Source of the DNA: JBCBSZ01 sp039185015
Lineage (GTDB): Bacteria > Actinomycetota > Acidimicrobiia > Acidimicrobiales > Poriferisodalaceae
Length of the DNA: 64,000 bases
Reading direction: 5' to 3'
NCBI GenBank assembly: GCA_039185015.1
Contig: JBCDAU010000028.1
Span: 4,665-68,664 of the forward strand
Each line of letters starts with the position of its first letter. Position 1 is the first letter of the stretch. Position numbers and translations under genes: made by a program. The notes under the pieces are model-generated. The model saw nothing but the letters and a program-made list of their open reading frames with translations. It made no database searches and was not told where the DNA came from. Shown piece by piece: positions 33,525-41,856 of this stretch.

Positions 33525-33567
33525 GGTACCCGTTGGCAAGAAGGCACTCTCACCACTGGTAGGTACC
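33525..33567. promoter_or_regulatory. Candidate HxlR operator region
   Basis: Two GGTACC hexamers (33525-33530 and 33562-33567) flank an A-rich CAAGAAGG core in the 97-bp spacer between the divergent LLM operon and the HxlR gene. Paired palindromic half-sites in a divergent promoter suit dimeric HxlR binding. Not tested. Confidence 0.4.
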
Positions 33568-33569
33568 TG

Positions 33570-33968
33570 ATGGAGACCACCTCTGAGCAGGATTGCGGCG
33601 CCGACGTCGGCGACCTCTACTCGGCCGCCTGTCCGTGCCGGGACATCCTCGACCTCGTGGCGTCGAAGTGGTCGACGCTGATCATCGGCAAGCTCGAGGA
33701 GGAGCCCCACCGCTTCGGTCAGCTCCGCCGGGCGATCCCGGGCATCACCCAGAAGATGCTGACCCAGACGCTGCGCCGCCTCGAGCAGGACGGCCTCGTC
33801 GACCGCACGGTGCTCGTGCAGATGCGCCCGCCACAGGTCGAGTACTCGCTCACCCCGCTCGGCGAGAGCATCACCGAGCCCCTCTCGGTGATCCGGGACT
33901 GGACCGAGCAGCACCTCGGCGACGTCCGAGCGGCCCGCCGCCGCTTCGAGGAGGCCCAACCGGCGTGA
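33570..33968 (+). CDS. HxlR-family winged-helix transcriptional regulator
   Basis: This 132-residue protein has the HxlR pattern: CPCRDILDLVASKWSTLIIGKLEEEPHRFGQLRRAI (residues about 21-56), then ITQKMLTQTLRRLEQDGLVDRTV, the recognition helix and wing. The Cys pair CPC near the N-terminus is often the redox- or aldehyde-sensing site of HxlR proteins. It is divergent from the LLM-SDR-amidohydrolase-OsmC-VOC operon and is probably its regulator, perhaps sensing electrophiles or disulfide stress; this fits the peroxiredoxin-like OsmC in that operon. Confidence 0.9.
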   Translation: METTSEQDCGADVGDLYSAACPCRDILDLVASKWSTLIIGKLEEEPHRFGQLRRAIPGITQKMLTQTLRRLEQDGLVDRTVLVQMRPPQVEYSLTPLGESITEPLSVIRDWTEQHLGDVRAARRRFEEAQPA

Positions 33969-33989
33969 CGGACTCCTCCCGCTGATGTG

Positions 33990-34000
33990 CTACGATGTAG
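33990..34000. promoter_or_regulatory. Promoter/operator of the VapBC-type module
   Basis: CTAC-GAT-GTAG is a small inverted repeat that contains the -10-like hexamer TACGAT (33991-33996). It ends 3 bp before the antitoxin ATG, so the message would be nearly leaderless. Toxin-antitoxin operons are usually repressed at such a site by the complex they encode. Confidence 0.45.
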
Positions 34001-34003
34001 AAC

Positions 34004-34267
34004 ATGTCGGAAGTCGGGATCCGGGCCCTGAAGCAGAACGCATCGGCGGTGGTGGCCGATGCCGTCGCTGGTGAGACGATCACGATCACGGATCGAGGCC
34101 GGCCCGTCGCGCAGTTGACAGCGATCCCCGCCTCTCCCCTCGAAGCGCTCACCGCCGCCGGCCGCGCCCGTCCGGCGCGGAGCGCCCTGGCCGACCTCAG
34201 CGCTCCGGAGCCTGGGCCCGACCTGTCACGTGTGCTCCAGACGATGCGTGACGACGAGCGGTACTAG
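34004..34267 (+). CDS. vapB: Phd/YefM-type antitoxin (VapB-like)
   Basis: This 87-residue protein starts at ATG 34004. The N-terminal half is the Phd/YefM DNA-binding fold (SEVGIRALKQNASAVVADAVAGETITITDRGRPVAQL, read here as family order). The C-terminal half (RPARSALADLSAPEPGPDLSRVLQTMRDDERY) is the flexible toxin-binding tail, with the usual LxxMRxDER ending. It is 2 bp before the PIN toxin gene. It would neutralise VapC and repress the operon. Confidence 0.92.
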   Translation: MSEVGIRALKQNASAVVADAVAGETITITDRGRPVAQLTAIPASPLEALTAAGRARPARSALADLSAPEPGPDLSRVLQTMRDDERY

Positions 34268-34269
34268 CC

Positions 34270-34662
34270 GTGGCGTTCTACCTCGACACCTCGGCACTCG
34301 TGAAACTCGTCGTCGCCGAGGCAGAGACCGAGGCGCTGCAGGCCTGGCTCGCCGGAGCAGAGCGGGATCCGGTCGCGTGCGACCTCGTCCGCACCGAGCT
34401 CGTTCGAGCCGTACGCCGGAGCGCCCCCGATCGCATGGTGCGGACGCGACAGGTGCTCGACGGACTGACGCTCTTGGATCTCACGGCGTCGGTCCTGGAC
34501 ACCGCCGGACGCCTGGATCCTCCCGAGCTGCGCTCGCTCGATGCCCTCCACATCTCGTCGGCGCTCACGCTCGGAGACGACCTCGACGGGATCGTGACCT
34601 ACGACGGCCGCCTCACCGCTACGGCCGAGGCCAACGGCGTCCTCGCCCTCTCCCCGAGCTGA
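34270..34662 (+). CDS. vapC: PIN-domain ribonuclease toxin (VapC-like)
   Basis: This 130-residue protein starts at GTG 34270, 2 bp after the antitoxin stop. The acidic residues of the PIN active site are present: Asp6 (YLDTSALVKL), Glu near residue 43 in RTELVRAV, Asp in RSLDALHISSAL near residue 91, and Asp in IVTYDGRLT near 112. It should be a magnesium-dependent RNase that cuts tRNA or rRNA when free of the antitoxin. The module is complete and looks functional. Confidence 0.93.
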   Translation: MAFYLDTSALVKLVVAEAETEALQAWLAGAERDPVACDLVRTELVRAVRRSAPDRMVRTRQVLDGLTLLDLTASVLDTAGRLDPPELRSLDALHISSALTLGDDLDGIVTYDGRLTATAEANGVLALSPS

Positions 34663-34678
34663 ACCGGAGCGACGAGCG

Positions 34679-35053
34679 ATGGCGAAGGTGACCGGGCTCG
34701 CCGGGGTGTTGGTGTGGACCGAGCCCGCTCGCTTCGAGGCGATGCGGGCGTTCTACGTGGACGTGCTCGGCCTCACGCCCCGGTCCGACCGGGACGAGTT
34801 CGTCAACTTCGAGTGGGGCGGACAGCGGCTCACGATCCACACGCACTCCGACGTCAGCGGCTCGACCTCCGAGCCGCACCGCGTGATGCTCAACCTGGCG
34901 GTCGACGGCATCGAGGAGCTGGTCCAGCGGGCGGTCGACGCCGGCGTCGAGGTGCTCCGTCGACCTGAGCGGGAGTCATGGGGCGGCATCGTCGCCTCGC
35001 TCGTCGACCCGGACGGCACGACCGTCCAGCTGTTCGAGCTGCGCGAGCGCTGA
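34679..35053 (+). CDS. VOC-superfamily protein
   Basis: This 124-residue protein starts at ATG 34679. It shows the VOC pattern: GLAGVLVWTEPARFEAMRAFYVDVLGLTPR, then NFEWGGQRLTIHTH with a metal-type His, and MLNLAVDGIEELVQRAVDAGVEVLRRP ending in DPDGTTVQLFELRE with the conserved Glu. Likely a glyoxalase-like or resistance-type protein. It is 16 bp after the toxin gene on the same strand and convergent with the LLM gene; no functional link to the toxin module is implied. Confidence 0.87.
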   Translation: MAKVTGLAGVLVWTEPARFEAMRAFYVDVLGLTPRSDRDEFVNFEWGGQRLTIHTHSDVSGSTSEPHRVMLNLAVDGIEELVQRAVDAGVEVLRRPERESWGGIVASLVDPDGTTVQLFELRER

Positions 35054-35056
35054 GGC

Positions 35057-35914
35057 TCAGGCCGACGTGATCTCGACCAGGGACGCGAGGCGCCGGTCGA
35101 CGTCGTCCAGGTCGCGACCGAACAGGGGCAGCACGAGCTGGTCGGCACCGGCCTCGGCGTAGGCAGCCGCGGCCGACGGGTCGATGCGGTTGCGGCCGGG
35201 CGAGGCGACGACGGTCACCTCGTCCCGGCTCCGGCCGGCTGCCTCGAGGTGGGCGTCGAGCGAGACCAAGCGCTCGGCGAGCTGCTGGGGCGACAGGTTG
35301 AACCCGTACCAGCCATCACCGAAGGCCGCGACCCGCCGCAGGGCGGGCTCGCTCTCGCCGCCGATGAGGATCGGCGGGTGCGGGTCCTGCGCCGGTTTGG
35401 GGTTCGCCTGGGCGTTGCGGATCGCGACGGTCTCGCCCTCGAAGGTCACCGGGTCGGCTCCCCACAGCGCCTTCATCGCCGCGATGTACTCCGAGCACCG
35501 GCGTGCCCGTGCCGAGAAGTCCATGCCGAGCGCGTCGAACTCCTCCGCGAGCCAGCCGATGCCGATCCCGAAGTCGACCCGTCCGCCGGAGAGGTAGTCC
35601 AAGTCGGCGACTGCCTTCGCCGTGTAGACCGGCTGGCGCTGCGGCACGAGGCAGATGCCGGTGCCGAGGCGGAGCGTCGACGTGTGAGCGGCGACGAAGG
35701 TGAGGGCGCTGAACGGATCGAGCACGCCGTCCGGATCGCCGGGCACCTTCCCGTCGTCGGAGTACGGGTAGGCCGAGGCGTACTCGGGGAAGAAGAGGAC
35801 GTGCTCGGGCACCCACACCGTCGTGAAGCCGGCGGCCTCGATCCGCTGTGCGGTGCCGACGATCTGCTCGATCGGGGTGTGGTGCGAGAAGGCCGTCGTG
35901 ATGCCGAAGTCCAT
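35057..35914 (-). CDS. LLM-class F420-dependent oxidoreductase
   Basis: This 285-residue protein starts at ATG 35914 (MDFGITTAFSHHTP). It is of the F420-type LLM branch with HVLFFPEYASAYPYSDDGKVPGDPDGVLDPFSALTF near residues 40-75 (the family insertion). LRLGTGICLVPQRQPVYTAKAVADLDYLSGGRVDFGIGIGWLAEEFDALG follows around 80-130, and PPILIGGESEPALRRVAAFGDGWYG near 185. It lies 28 bp downstream of the broken S66 peptidase on the same strand. Confidence 0.9.
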   Translation of the reverse strand: MDFGITTAFSHHTPIEQIVGTAQRIEAAGFTTVWVPEHVLFFPEYASAYPYSDDGKVPGDPDGVLDPFSALTFVAAHTSTLRLGTGICLVPQRQPVYTAKAVADLDYLSGGRVDFGIGIGWLAEEFDALGMDFSARARRCSEYIAAMKALWGADPVTFEGETVAIRNAQANPKPAQDPHPPILIGGESEPALRRVAAFGDGWYGFNLSPQQLAERLVSLDAHLEAAGRSRDEVTVVASPGRNRIDPSAAAAYAEAGADQLVLPLFGRDLDDVDRRLASLVEITSA

Positions 35915-35942
35915 GCGGCACGGTAGCCCTGCCGCCTCCCAC

Positions 35943-36983
35943 TCAGCCGTAGTCTGCGGTGATCGTCCGGGCTGCGCCGTCGACGGTGATGGTCCCGCCG
36001 TGCGGGAGGACCATTGGGGTCGGGTGTGACCGAACGGCACGCCGATGCAGACGACGGCGTCGGGGTTGTAGGTCTCGATGACCCGGAGCGCCGCATCCCG
36101 CTGCGCGACCCGGTGCCGGGCGCGCTCCTCGCTGGACGGCCGGCGCTCGAGGTTCGACGCCGGCGGGCGGGCGGGCGGGCGATGACGATGCCATCGACGG
36201 CAGCGAGCAGACCCCGCTCTCCCACTGAGCGCAGGATCCAGCCGAACTCATCAGCGGGGATGAGCATCTCGCTGGTCTCGAGGATCAGCACACCGCCGTC
36301 GAGCACGGACGGCTCGGCGGGAAACCGACCGGCGGTGAGGATCCACTGGATGACCTCGACGCAACCGCCCCAGGTCGGTCCGGTGACGCTCCGCCGGGGA
36401 CCGGCCCACGTCCAGGACTCGGTCGGCTCGCGCTCACCGAAGTCGGTCAGTGACTCCGGTGTCGACCAGTCGGCACCGAAGTCCTCGGACTCCCCCGGGT
36501 CGACGACCTGCAGCCGGCCGCCGGTGACGAGCGCGGCCACGAGCGACCTGGCGTGACAGTCGTCGACGCCCGGTCCGGCACCGAGGTGGACCTGGGTCGA
36601 GCCGCCGTGGAAGCCGACGATGCCGAGACCCCAGAGCCAGTTGAGGAGGTTGGTGTTGTCGCTGTACCCGCAGAACGGCTTCGGGTCGGCTCGGACCAGG
36701 TCGGGGTCGAGGTGGGGGACGACCCGGATCTGGTCGTCGCCGCCGATGACGGCGAGCACGGCCCGGATGTCCGGATCGGCGAAGGCGGCGTTGAGGTCTC
36801 GAGCTCGTTCCCCCGGTGTCGAGTCACGCCGCGTGCTCGGGTACTCGACGGGCAGCAGTCCGGTGAGCTCGGTGAGTCGTCGCAACGCCTGCTCGTGCAG
36901 CTCCGGGCGATGCGCCGGGGCCGCCCACGAGGGCGAGACCACGGCGACCGATCACCCGGTCGGGCCTTGGGCGGATGCAACAT
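35943..36983 (-). pseudogene. Peptidase S66 (LD-carboxypeptidase/MccF-like), frameshifted three times
   Basis: Pieces of one S66 protein lie in three frames of the minus strand. The start MLHPPKARPGDR (ATG 36983) must shift near 36950 to reach VAVVSPSWAAPAHRPEL. The body has GGDDQIRVV, FCGYSDNTNLLNWL (nucleophile Ser in GYSDNT) and DGIVIARP. It shifts again inside a CCCG repeat at about 36165-36180 into SNLERRPSSEERARH and VPFGHTRPQ (catalytic His), then again near 36008 into PMVLPHGGTITVDGAARTITADYG and a stop. All breaks sit in short runs or repeats, so assembly error is as likely as decay. An intact enzyme would cleave cell-wall tetrapeptides or microcin-like amides. Confidence 0.8.
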
Positions 36984-37012
36984 CGCCCCACCTCATCAGA
37001 GGCGGGGCGATG
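36981..37012. other. Near-perfect hairpin covering the S66 start codon
   Basis: CATCGCCCC (36981-36989) pairs with GGGGCGATG (37004-37012), with an inner CCTC/GAGG pair and a single A-C mismatch. It includes the S66 ATG and lies 123 bp beyond the DM13 stop. There is no clear T-run, so it is either a weak terminator for the DM13 gene or a structure that hides the S66 start. Confidence 0.4.
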
Positions 37013-37135
37013 CGCACCACGGGATGACGAAGCTTGACTCCGGCGAACCGCAACGAGCACGGCCACGCCGCAGCCCGTCAGGGCGAGGACCTGTGGCGGA
37101 GGCTGGGGCTCCAGGGCCCCGGCCGGGGGACGAAC

Positions 37136-38041
37136 TCAGACCTGGATGGTGGCGCCGACGAACTCGACGCTGAAGGCCTCGCACCAGACCAGGGCGGTGT
37201 ACTCGCCCGGCGGGAGCTCGGTGCCGGGCGGCAGCTCGTAGGTCTGGTCGCCGATGTTGCCCTTGAGGGCGCCCAGAGCGATCGAGCCGTCGACGAGGTC
37301 GACCTGGTCGGCGCCGGGCACGAGGTAGACCTCGAGGTCGGGGCCGTTCTCGATGTCGAAGTTCTCGAAGCGCAGGACGAACGTGCCGTCCGGGTTGCGG
37401 AAGATGCCGGCGTCGCCGGTGCCCTCGTGTCCGGCGAGCCCGACGAAGGAGCCGGCGCCGAGCAGGACGGGGGTGTCGGGCACGGCCTCGGTGGTGGGAG
37501 CCGGCGCGGGCTCGGTGGTGGCCGGTGCTGCGTCGTCCTCGGTCGCGGCGTCGCCGTCCGTCGCAGCGTCGGCATCGGCAGCCCCCTCAGCAGCGGCGTC
37601 GGCCGGTGCGTCGTCCTCGACCACGACCGGGTCGGCGGGTGCTTCGGCGGTCTGGTCGGCGGCGGCCTGCTGGGCAGCGATCGAGGTCGAGAACTCCTCG
37701 TCGACCACGTCGTCGATGAAGTACGGCGAGAGCAGCCACCAGTTGACGATGGCGAACGGCACCAGCAGCACGGTCAAGCGCACCAGCGCCGGCACGCGGA
37801 GCCAGAGCATGGCGACGTACGCAGCGGCGGCGAGGGCGGTGCCGCCGAAGGTGAAGAGCAGCGTGCGCTCGTTCTCGAACGGTGCCTCGAGGATGTTGGG
37901 CTCGATGATGACGAGCACGAGCATCAGCACCGCGATCGCAGCAGCGACGACGATCTCGAGGCGGGTGATGCGTCCGAGGAGTCGGCGGACGGTCGACGTC
38001 TGGTCCGACGGACGGTCGATCTGCGGCGAGGTGGAGGTCAT
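37136..38041 (-). CDS. DM13-domain membrane protein (paralogue 1)
   Basis: This 301-residue protein starts at ATG 38041 after an AGGA site. Three hydrophobic helices lie near residues 28-48, 58-80 and 85-105 (LTVLLVPFAIVNWWLLSPYFIDD). A low-complexity Ala/Asp/Pro/Thr linker of about 70 residues follows, then a DM13 domain (FVGLAGHEGTGDAGIFRNPDGTFVLRFENF ... GALKGNIGDQTYELPPG ... ALVWCEAFSVEFVGATIQ). DM13 domains are proposed electron-transfer or redox modules with a conserved Cys (in VWCEAF). A second copy with a shorter linker lies at 51213-51971. Confidence 0.9.
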   Translation of the reverse strand: MTSTSPQIDRPSDQTSTVRRLLGRITRLEIVVAAAIAVLMLVLVIIEPNILEAPFENERTLLFTFGGTALAAAAYVAMLWLRVPALVRLTVLLVPFAIVNWWLLSPYFIDDVVDEEFSTSIAAQQAAADQTAEAPADPVVVEDDAPADAAAEGAADADAATDGDAATEDDAAPATTEPAPAPTTEAVPDTPVLLGAGSFVGLAGHEGTGDAGIFRNPDGTFVLRFENFDIENGPDLEVYLVPGADQVDLVDGSIALGALKGNIGDQTYELPPGTELPPGEYTALVWCEAFSVEFVGATIQV

Positions 38042-38166
38042 GGTCACGTCCTGGAGAACCGACGGTCGGGTCGGGGATCGTCCCGAATCGAGGTGAACGA
38101 CTGCGGAACATCGGCCGCCCCCGACGCCCCTCCCGGACAACGCTACGCGGCCGTAGGCTCCGGTCC

Positions 38167-39219
38167 GTGCCGCTCGACACCGAGACCCGCATCCGAGCCG
38201 CTTGGCAGGGGCGCATCTCGGGCTGCCAGCTCGGCAAGCCGATCGAGCTGCTGTCGATGCGTCACGGCCACGAAGCGCTGGCCGACTACCTCCGCCGAGC
38301 GGACGCGATGCCGCTGCGGGACTACGTGCCCGACCTCGGCGACGAGCGCGTCGACGCCCGGTGCTGCCGGGATCGGCTCGTCCGAGCCGAGGCCGACGAT
38401 GACCTCGACTACTCGCTCCTCGCCGTCGAGTTGCTGGAGCAGCACGGCCTAGAGCTCGACACCGTGGATGTCGCCCGGGCGTGGCTCCTGCGGATGCCAG
38501 CCGCTCGTACCTACACCGCCGAGCGGGCGGCCTATTCGACCTTGCTCGCCCGGGGCGCGGAGTGGTTCCCCGAGGGCGCGGACCCTGGCTTCGATCTCGC
38601 CGAGTGCGCCGACAACCCGTACCACGAGTGGATCGGCGCCCAGATCCGGGCCGACGTGTACGGCTGGGTCCTCCCCGGTCGCCCGGTGGAGGCCGCGGCG
38701 TTGGCCGAGCGGGACGCACGGCTCTCCCACCGTGGTGCCGGCGTCGACGGTGCTCGCTTCGTCGCCGCCCTCGGCGCAGCGGTCGCCGTGTCCGACCTCG
38801 ACCATGCCCTCGACTCGGCGCTGGCGTTGCTCGACGATGGCGGCCGTGCGGCTGCAGCCGTCCGACTCGGCTGGGAGCTGGCGGGTGACGCTGACGGGGG
38901 TGCGGCGATCCGGCAGGCGTACGACGGGATGTCGCCCGTGCACACCGTCAACAACCTGGCGCTCGTCGTCTGGGCGCTACTCAGCCACCCCGACGACTTC
39001 GGCGCGGCGATCGGCGACGTGGTGGCGGCCGGCCTCGACACCGACTGCAACGGCGCGACGGTCGGAGCCCTGTGGGGCCTGCACCAAGGCGAGGTGCCGG
39101 CGGCGTGGACCGAGCCATGGAACGACCGGGTCGCCTTCTCGCTGGCGGGGGTCCCGGAGCTCGGCCTCGACGAGCTGGTCGAGCGGACCGTCACCCTCGT
39201 CGACCGTCTCGCCGAGTGA
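38167..39219 (+). CDS. ADP-ribosylglycohydrolase-family protein
   Basis: This 350-residue protein starts at GTG 38167. The N-terminal segment AAWQGRISGCQLGKPIE is the usual GxxxGxxxG(x)P start. Two metal sites are visible: EADDDLDYSLLAVE near residues 76-90 (DDD) and LDTDCNGATVGALWGLHQG near residues 290-310 (the DTDxxGA signature). It should hydrolyse an ADP-ribosyl or related glycosidic bond with Mg2+. The family's first site reads DDD...T in most members; here Thr is replaced by Ser. It is divergent from DM13 paralogue 1 over 125 bp. Confidence 0.88.
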   Translation: MPLDTETRIRAAWQGRISGCQLGKPIELLSMRHGHEALADYLRRADAMPLRDYVPDLGDERVDARCCRDRLVRAEADDDLDYSLLAVELLEQHGLELDTVDVARAWLLRMPAARTYTAERAAYSTLLARGAEWFPEGADPGFDLAECADNPYHEWIGAQIRADVYGWVLPGRPVEAAALAERDARLSHRGAGVDGARFVAALGAAVAVSDLDHALDSALALLDDGGRAAAAVRLGWELAGDADGGAAIRQAYDGMSPVHTVNNLALVVWALLSHPDDFGAAIGDVVAAGLDTDCNGATVGALWGLHQGEVPAAWTEPWNDRVAFSLAGVPELGLDELVERTVTLVDRLAE

Positions 39220-39224
39220 AGCGG

Positions 39225-40745
39225 CTAGCCGACCCGCACCCCGGTGAACGTCGCGAAGTAGGCCGTGGTGACGCCCGGTCCGGCGAAGCCCGAGTTCCCG
39301 CCGATCTCGATCGTGCCGTTCACCGTCGAGCCATCCGGCGACAGCGTCACGGTGACCGTGCCGGCGAAGGCGTTGTAGATCTGAGCAAGCACCGAGGTGC
39401 GCAGGTTGAACACGTTCAGGTAGTTGATCCGAGCCGTCGGGAGGCCGAAGGCATCGCCGTCGAGCTGGGCCGTGATCGTCCTGGTCGCATCATCGAACTC
39501 CACGATCGAGACGTCCACGTTGCTCGCACCGACAGACGGGCTCGTGCCGATCGCCGCGGAGACGGACGTGTTCGTACCGAACCACAGGGCCCCCGCACTG
39601 CCCACGATCGGGCTGACGTCGGTGCGGATGCCGAGATCCACGACGTTCACGCCGTTGCCGCTGATCCCGGAGCGGTCGAGCGTCGGCACGAGGACGAGGT
39701 CGCCGTCGACGACGAAGGGGATCCCGGTGCGATCGAAGCCAGCGACGAGGTTGACGAACGCGCCCTCACCGGAGATGCGGATCGCATACTGGGACGGCAC
39801 GGAGAGCGTCCCGCTCCCTGGTGTCGGCGTCGGGCTCGTGTCCTCACCGAACCCGGGTGCTGCCCCAAAACCGAGGACCTGACCCGACCTCGTCACGACG
39901 TTGAAGCCCTGCGCACGCGGGTTGGCGAAGATCGCGACCGCAGGGTCAGTCGAGCTGATGCTCGCAGAGTCCGATGACAGCGCGTCGCCGAACTCGTGGA
40001 TCACACCGTCGGCGGTCAGGATCCAATACCCCTCGCCCGACGGCGTCGGCGCCATGCCGACCACGTTGCCCGTGCCGGTGCCGCCGAGGCTCCCGTAGAA
40101 GTCGGCGTCGCCGAAGCTGAAGATCCCGCCGTCCGTCGCCACCATCCGGTAGCCGCTGCCGCTGGCAGACCGGGTGATCCCGCCGATCGGCGCGTTCAGC
40201 GGTGTCCCGCCCATGGAGCCGAAGAAGCGAGCATCGCCGAAGCTGAAGATCCCGCCATCGCGTGCCACGAGCCAGTAGCCCCGACCCGTCGCTGTCGCGG
40301 TCATCGAGAAGACGGGCTGGTTGAGCGCGGTGCCACCCATCGAGCCGAAGAAGCGCGCATCACCGAAGCTGAAGATCCCGCCATCCGCTGCGACGAGCCA
40401 GTACCCACGCCCCGACGGCGTGGCCGCCATGCCGACGATGGGCGCGGCGAGAGGAATGTCTGCCGCATCTCCACGATGCACCGCCGCTCCTCTCGCCTCG
40501 ACGACGCCATTGGCCCTGGCCAACCAGAACCCATCGCCGTCCGGCGTCGACGCCCCGGCGATGACCGATGTCGGCCAGTTGTTGGACGCTCCGACGACGT
40601 GGACCTCTGCAGCGGGCGCGGCGGTCGGCACCATGACGACCACCGCGGCCGACGCCGCAACCGCGAGCGCCAACACCGTGCGAGACCACCGCCGGCAGCG
40701 ATGCCTCGTGCCCACGCGAGTTCTTCCCGCTCCCGGCTCAGCCAC
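39225..40745 (-). CDS. Secreted repeat protein with GYWLVAxDGGxFxFG repeats
   Basis: This 506-residue protein starts at GTG 40745. An N-terminal signal (VLALAVAASAAVVVMVPTAAPA) is followed by five or six repeats of about 36-38 residues built on GYWLVAADGGIFSFGDARFFGS, probably a beta-propeller. The C-terminal 200 residues are a different beta-rich domain (TVSLSPDGSTVNGTIEIGG and similar). The same repeat occurs in the neighbouring 971-residue protein. Such repeats are common in exported actinobacterial surface proteins; function unknown. Confidence 0.88.
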   Translation of the reverse strand: MAEPGAGRTRVGTRHRCRRWSRTVLALAVAASAAVVVMVPTAAPAAEVHVVGASNNWPTSVIAGASTPDGDGFWLARANGVVEARGAAVHRGDAADIPLAAPIVGMAATPSGRGYWLVAADGGIFSFGDARFFGSMGGTALNQPVFSMTATATGRGYWLVARDGGIFSFGDARFFGSMGGTPLNAPIGGITRSASGSGYRMVATDGGIFSFGDADFYGSLGGTGTGNVVGMAPTPSGEGYWILTADGVIHEFGDALSSDSASISSTDPAVAIFANPRAQGFNVVTRSGQVLGFGAAPGFGEDTSPTPTPGSGTLSVPSQYAIRISGEGAFVNLVAGFDRTGIPFVVDGDLVLVPTLDRSGISGNGVNVVDLGIRTDVSPIVGSAGALWFGTNTSVSAAIGTSPSVGASNVDVSIVEFDDATRTITAQLDGDAFGLPTARINYLNVFNLRTSVLAQIYNAFAGTVTVTLSPDGSTVNGTIEIGGNSGFAGPGVTTAYFATFTGVRVG

Positions 40746-40838
40746 GAGCCCTCCCCCCGCATCTCCGACAGCAACGCCGGTCTCCCACGCACGTCCTAGC
40801 AGCGACGCTGCATCGATACCGATTCGGGCGCCGTGGGC

Positions 40839-41807
40839 TCACTCCCCCGCGACGGCCTCCAGCACCTTCATCGCCCAGGTCGCCTCGTCGAGCGTCGTGA
40901 CCGCCGCACGCGGAGTCGCTCCCTCGATCTGCCGGACGAAGTCCTCGACGACGAATCGGTACGGCGAGCCCGGCTCAAAGCGTTGAGTCGCCGACCCCTC
41001 GGCGGTCACGACGTCGAGCTGCTCGATCGGTCGCTCTCCCATGCCACCGAACGCCACGATCGCGCCGTCGCTTCCGCTGATCTCCAACGTGTTGCCGTGG
41101 TGGGACGCGGCGTGCGATCCCGTCACGGTGACCAGCACGCCGTGGTCGAACTCGATCAGGACGCTCGCCGTGTCGGCGGTGCGAGCGCTTCGGACGGTCG
41201 CGGCGAGGCCGGTCGATCGCACCGGCTCGCCGAAGAGATGGATGGCGAGATCGACGGCATGGACGCCGGCGTCGAAGAGGGCGTGGCGACCGCCGAGCTC
41301 GGGGTCGAGCTTCCACTTGGCGTTCGGAGCGTCGTGGTCCATCACGAAGGACCACTGGAGATGCGCCGTGCGCACCTCGCCGATCATCCCGGTGGCGAGC
41401 TGCTCGCGGAGCCACACGACAGCGGGTTGGTGCCGGAGGTGGTGGGCGACCCCGAAGGGCGCACCCCGCTCACGGACCGCAGAGACGATCCGCTCGGCAT
41501 CAGCGAGCGAGGCGGCCAGCGGCTTCTCGCAGAGGATCGGCAGCCCGGCAGCGAGCGCCGCCTCGACGTGATCGACGTGGAGGAACGGCGGGCTCGCGAC
41601 GAACACCGCATCGATGCCGTCGGCGGCGAGCAGCTCGTCGACGCTCGTCGTCCACCTCGGGATCGAGTGGTCGTCGGCGAGCGCTCGGAGCCGACCCTCG
41701 TCACGACCGTGGATCGCGGTCACGACGGCGAGCTCGCTGTCGGCGAGCGCCGGGATCGTGCGCTTCCGGGCGGTCCCCGTCGCCGAGATCACGGCGAAGC
41801 GCTGCAT
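40839..41807 (-). CDS. Gfo/Idh/MocA-family oxidoreductase
   Basis: This 322-residue protein starts at ATG 41807 (MQRFAVISATG). The NAD(P) loop is the variant SATGTARKRTIPALA. VFVASPPFLHVDHVEAALAAGLPILCEKPLAASLADAE holds the EKP motif near residue 90. The C-terminal domain contains GGRHALFDAGVHAVDLAIHLFGEP, the conserved GG..D.G.H.ID helix. It is the third gene of this family in the window. It lies between two large secreted repeat proteins, and no operon partner is evident. Confidence 0.9.
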   Translation of the reverse strand: MQRFAVISATGTARKRTIPALADSELAVVTAIHGRDEGRLRALADDHSIPRWTTSVDELLAADGIDAVFVASPPFLHVDHVEAALAAGLPILCEKPLAASLADAERIVSAVRERGAPFGVAHHLRHQPAVVWLREQLATGMIGEVRTAHLQWSFVMDHDAPNAKWKLDPELGGRHALFDAGVHAVDLAIHLFGEPVRSTGLAATVRSARTADTASVLIEFDHGVLVTVTGSHAASHHGNTLEISGSDGAIVAFGGMGERPIEQLDVVTAEGSATQRFEPGSPYRFVVEDFVRQIEGATPRAAVTTLDEATWAMKVLEAVAGE

Positions 41808-41856
41808 GCTCGTCTCCCGGTGCCGATCCGGTCCGCCGGGAGACCCTAGGGGAACC

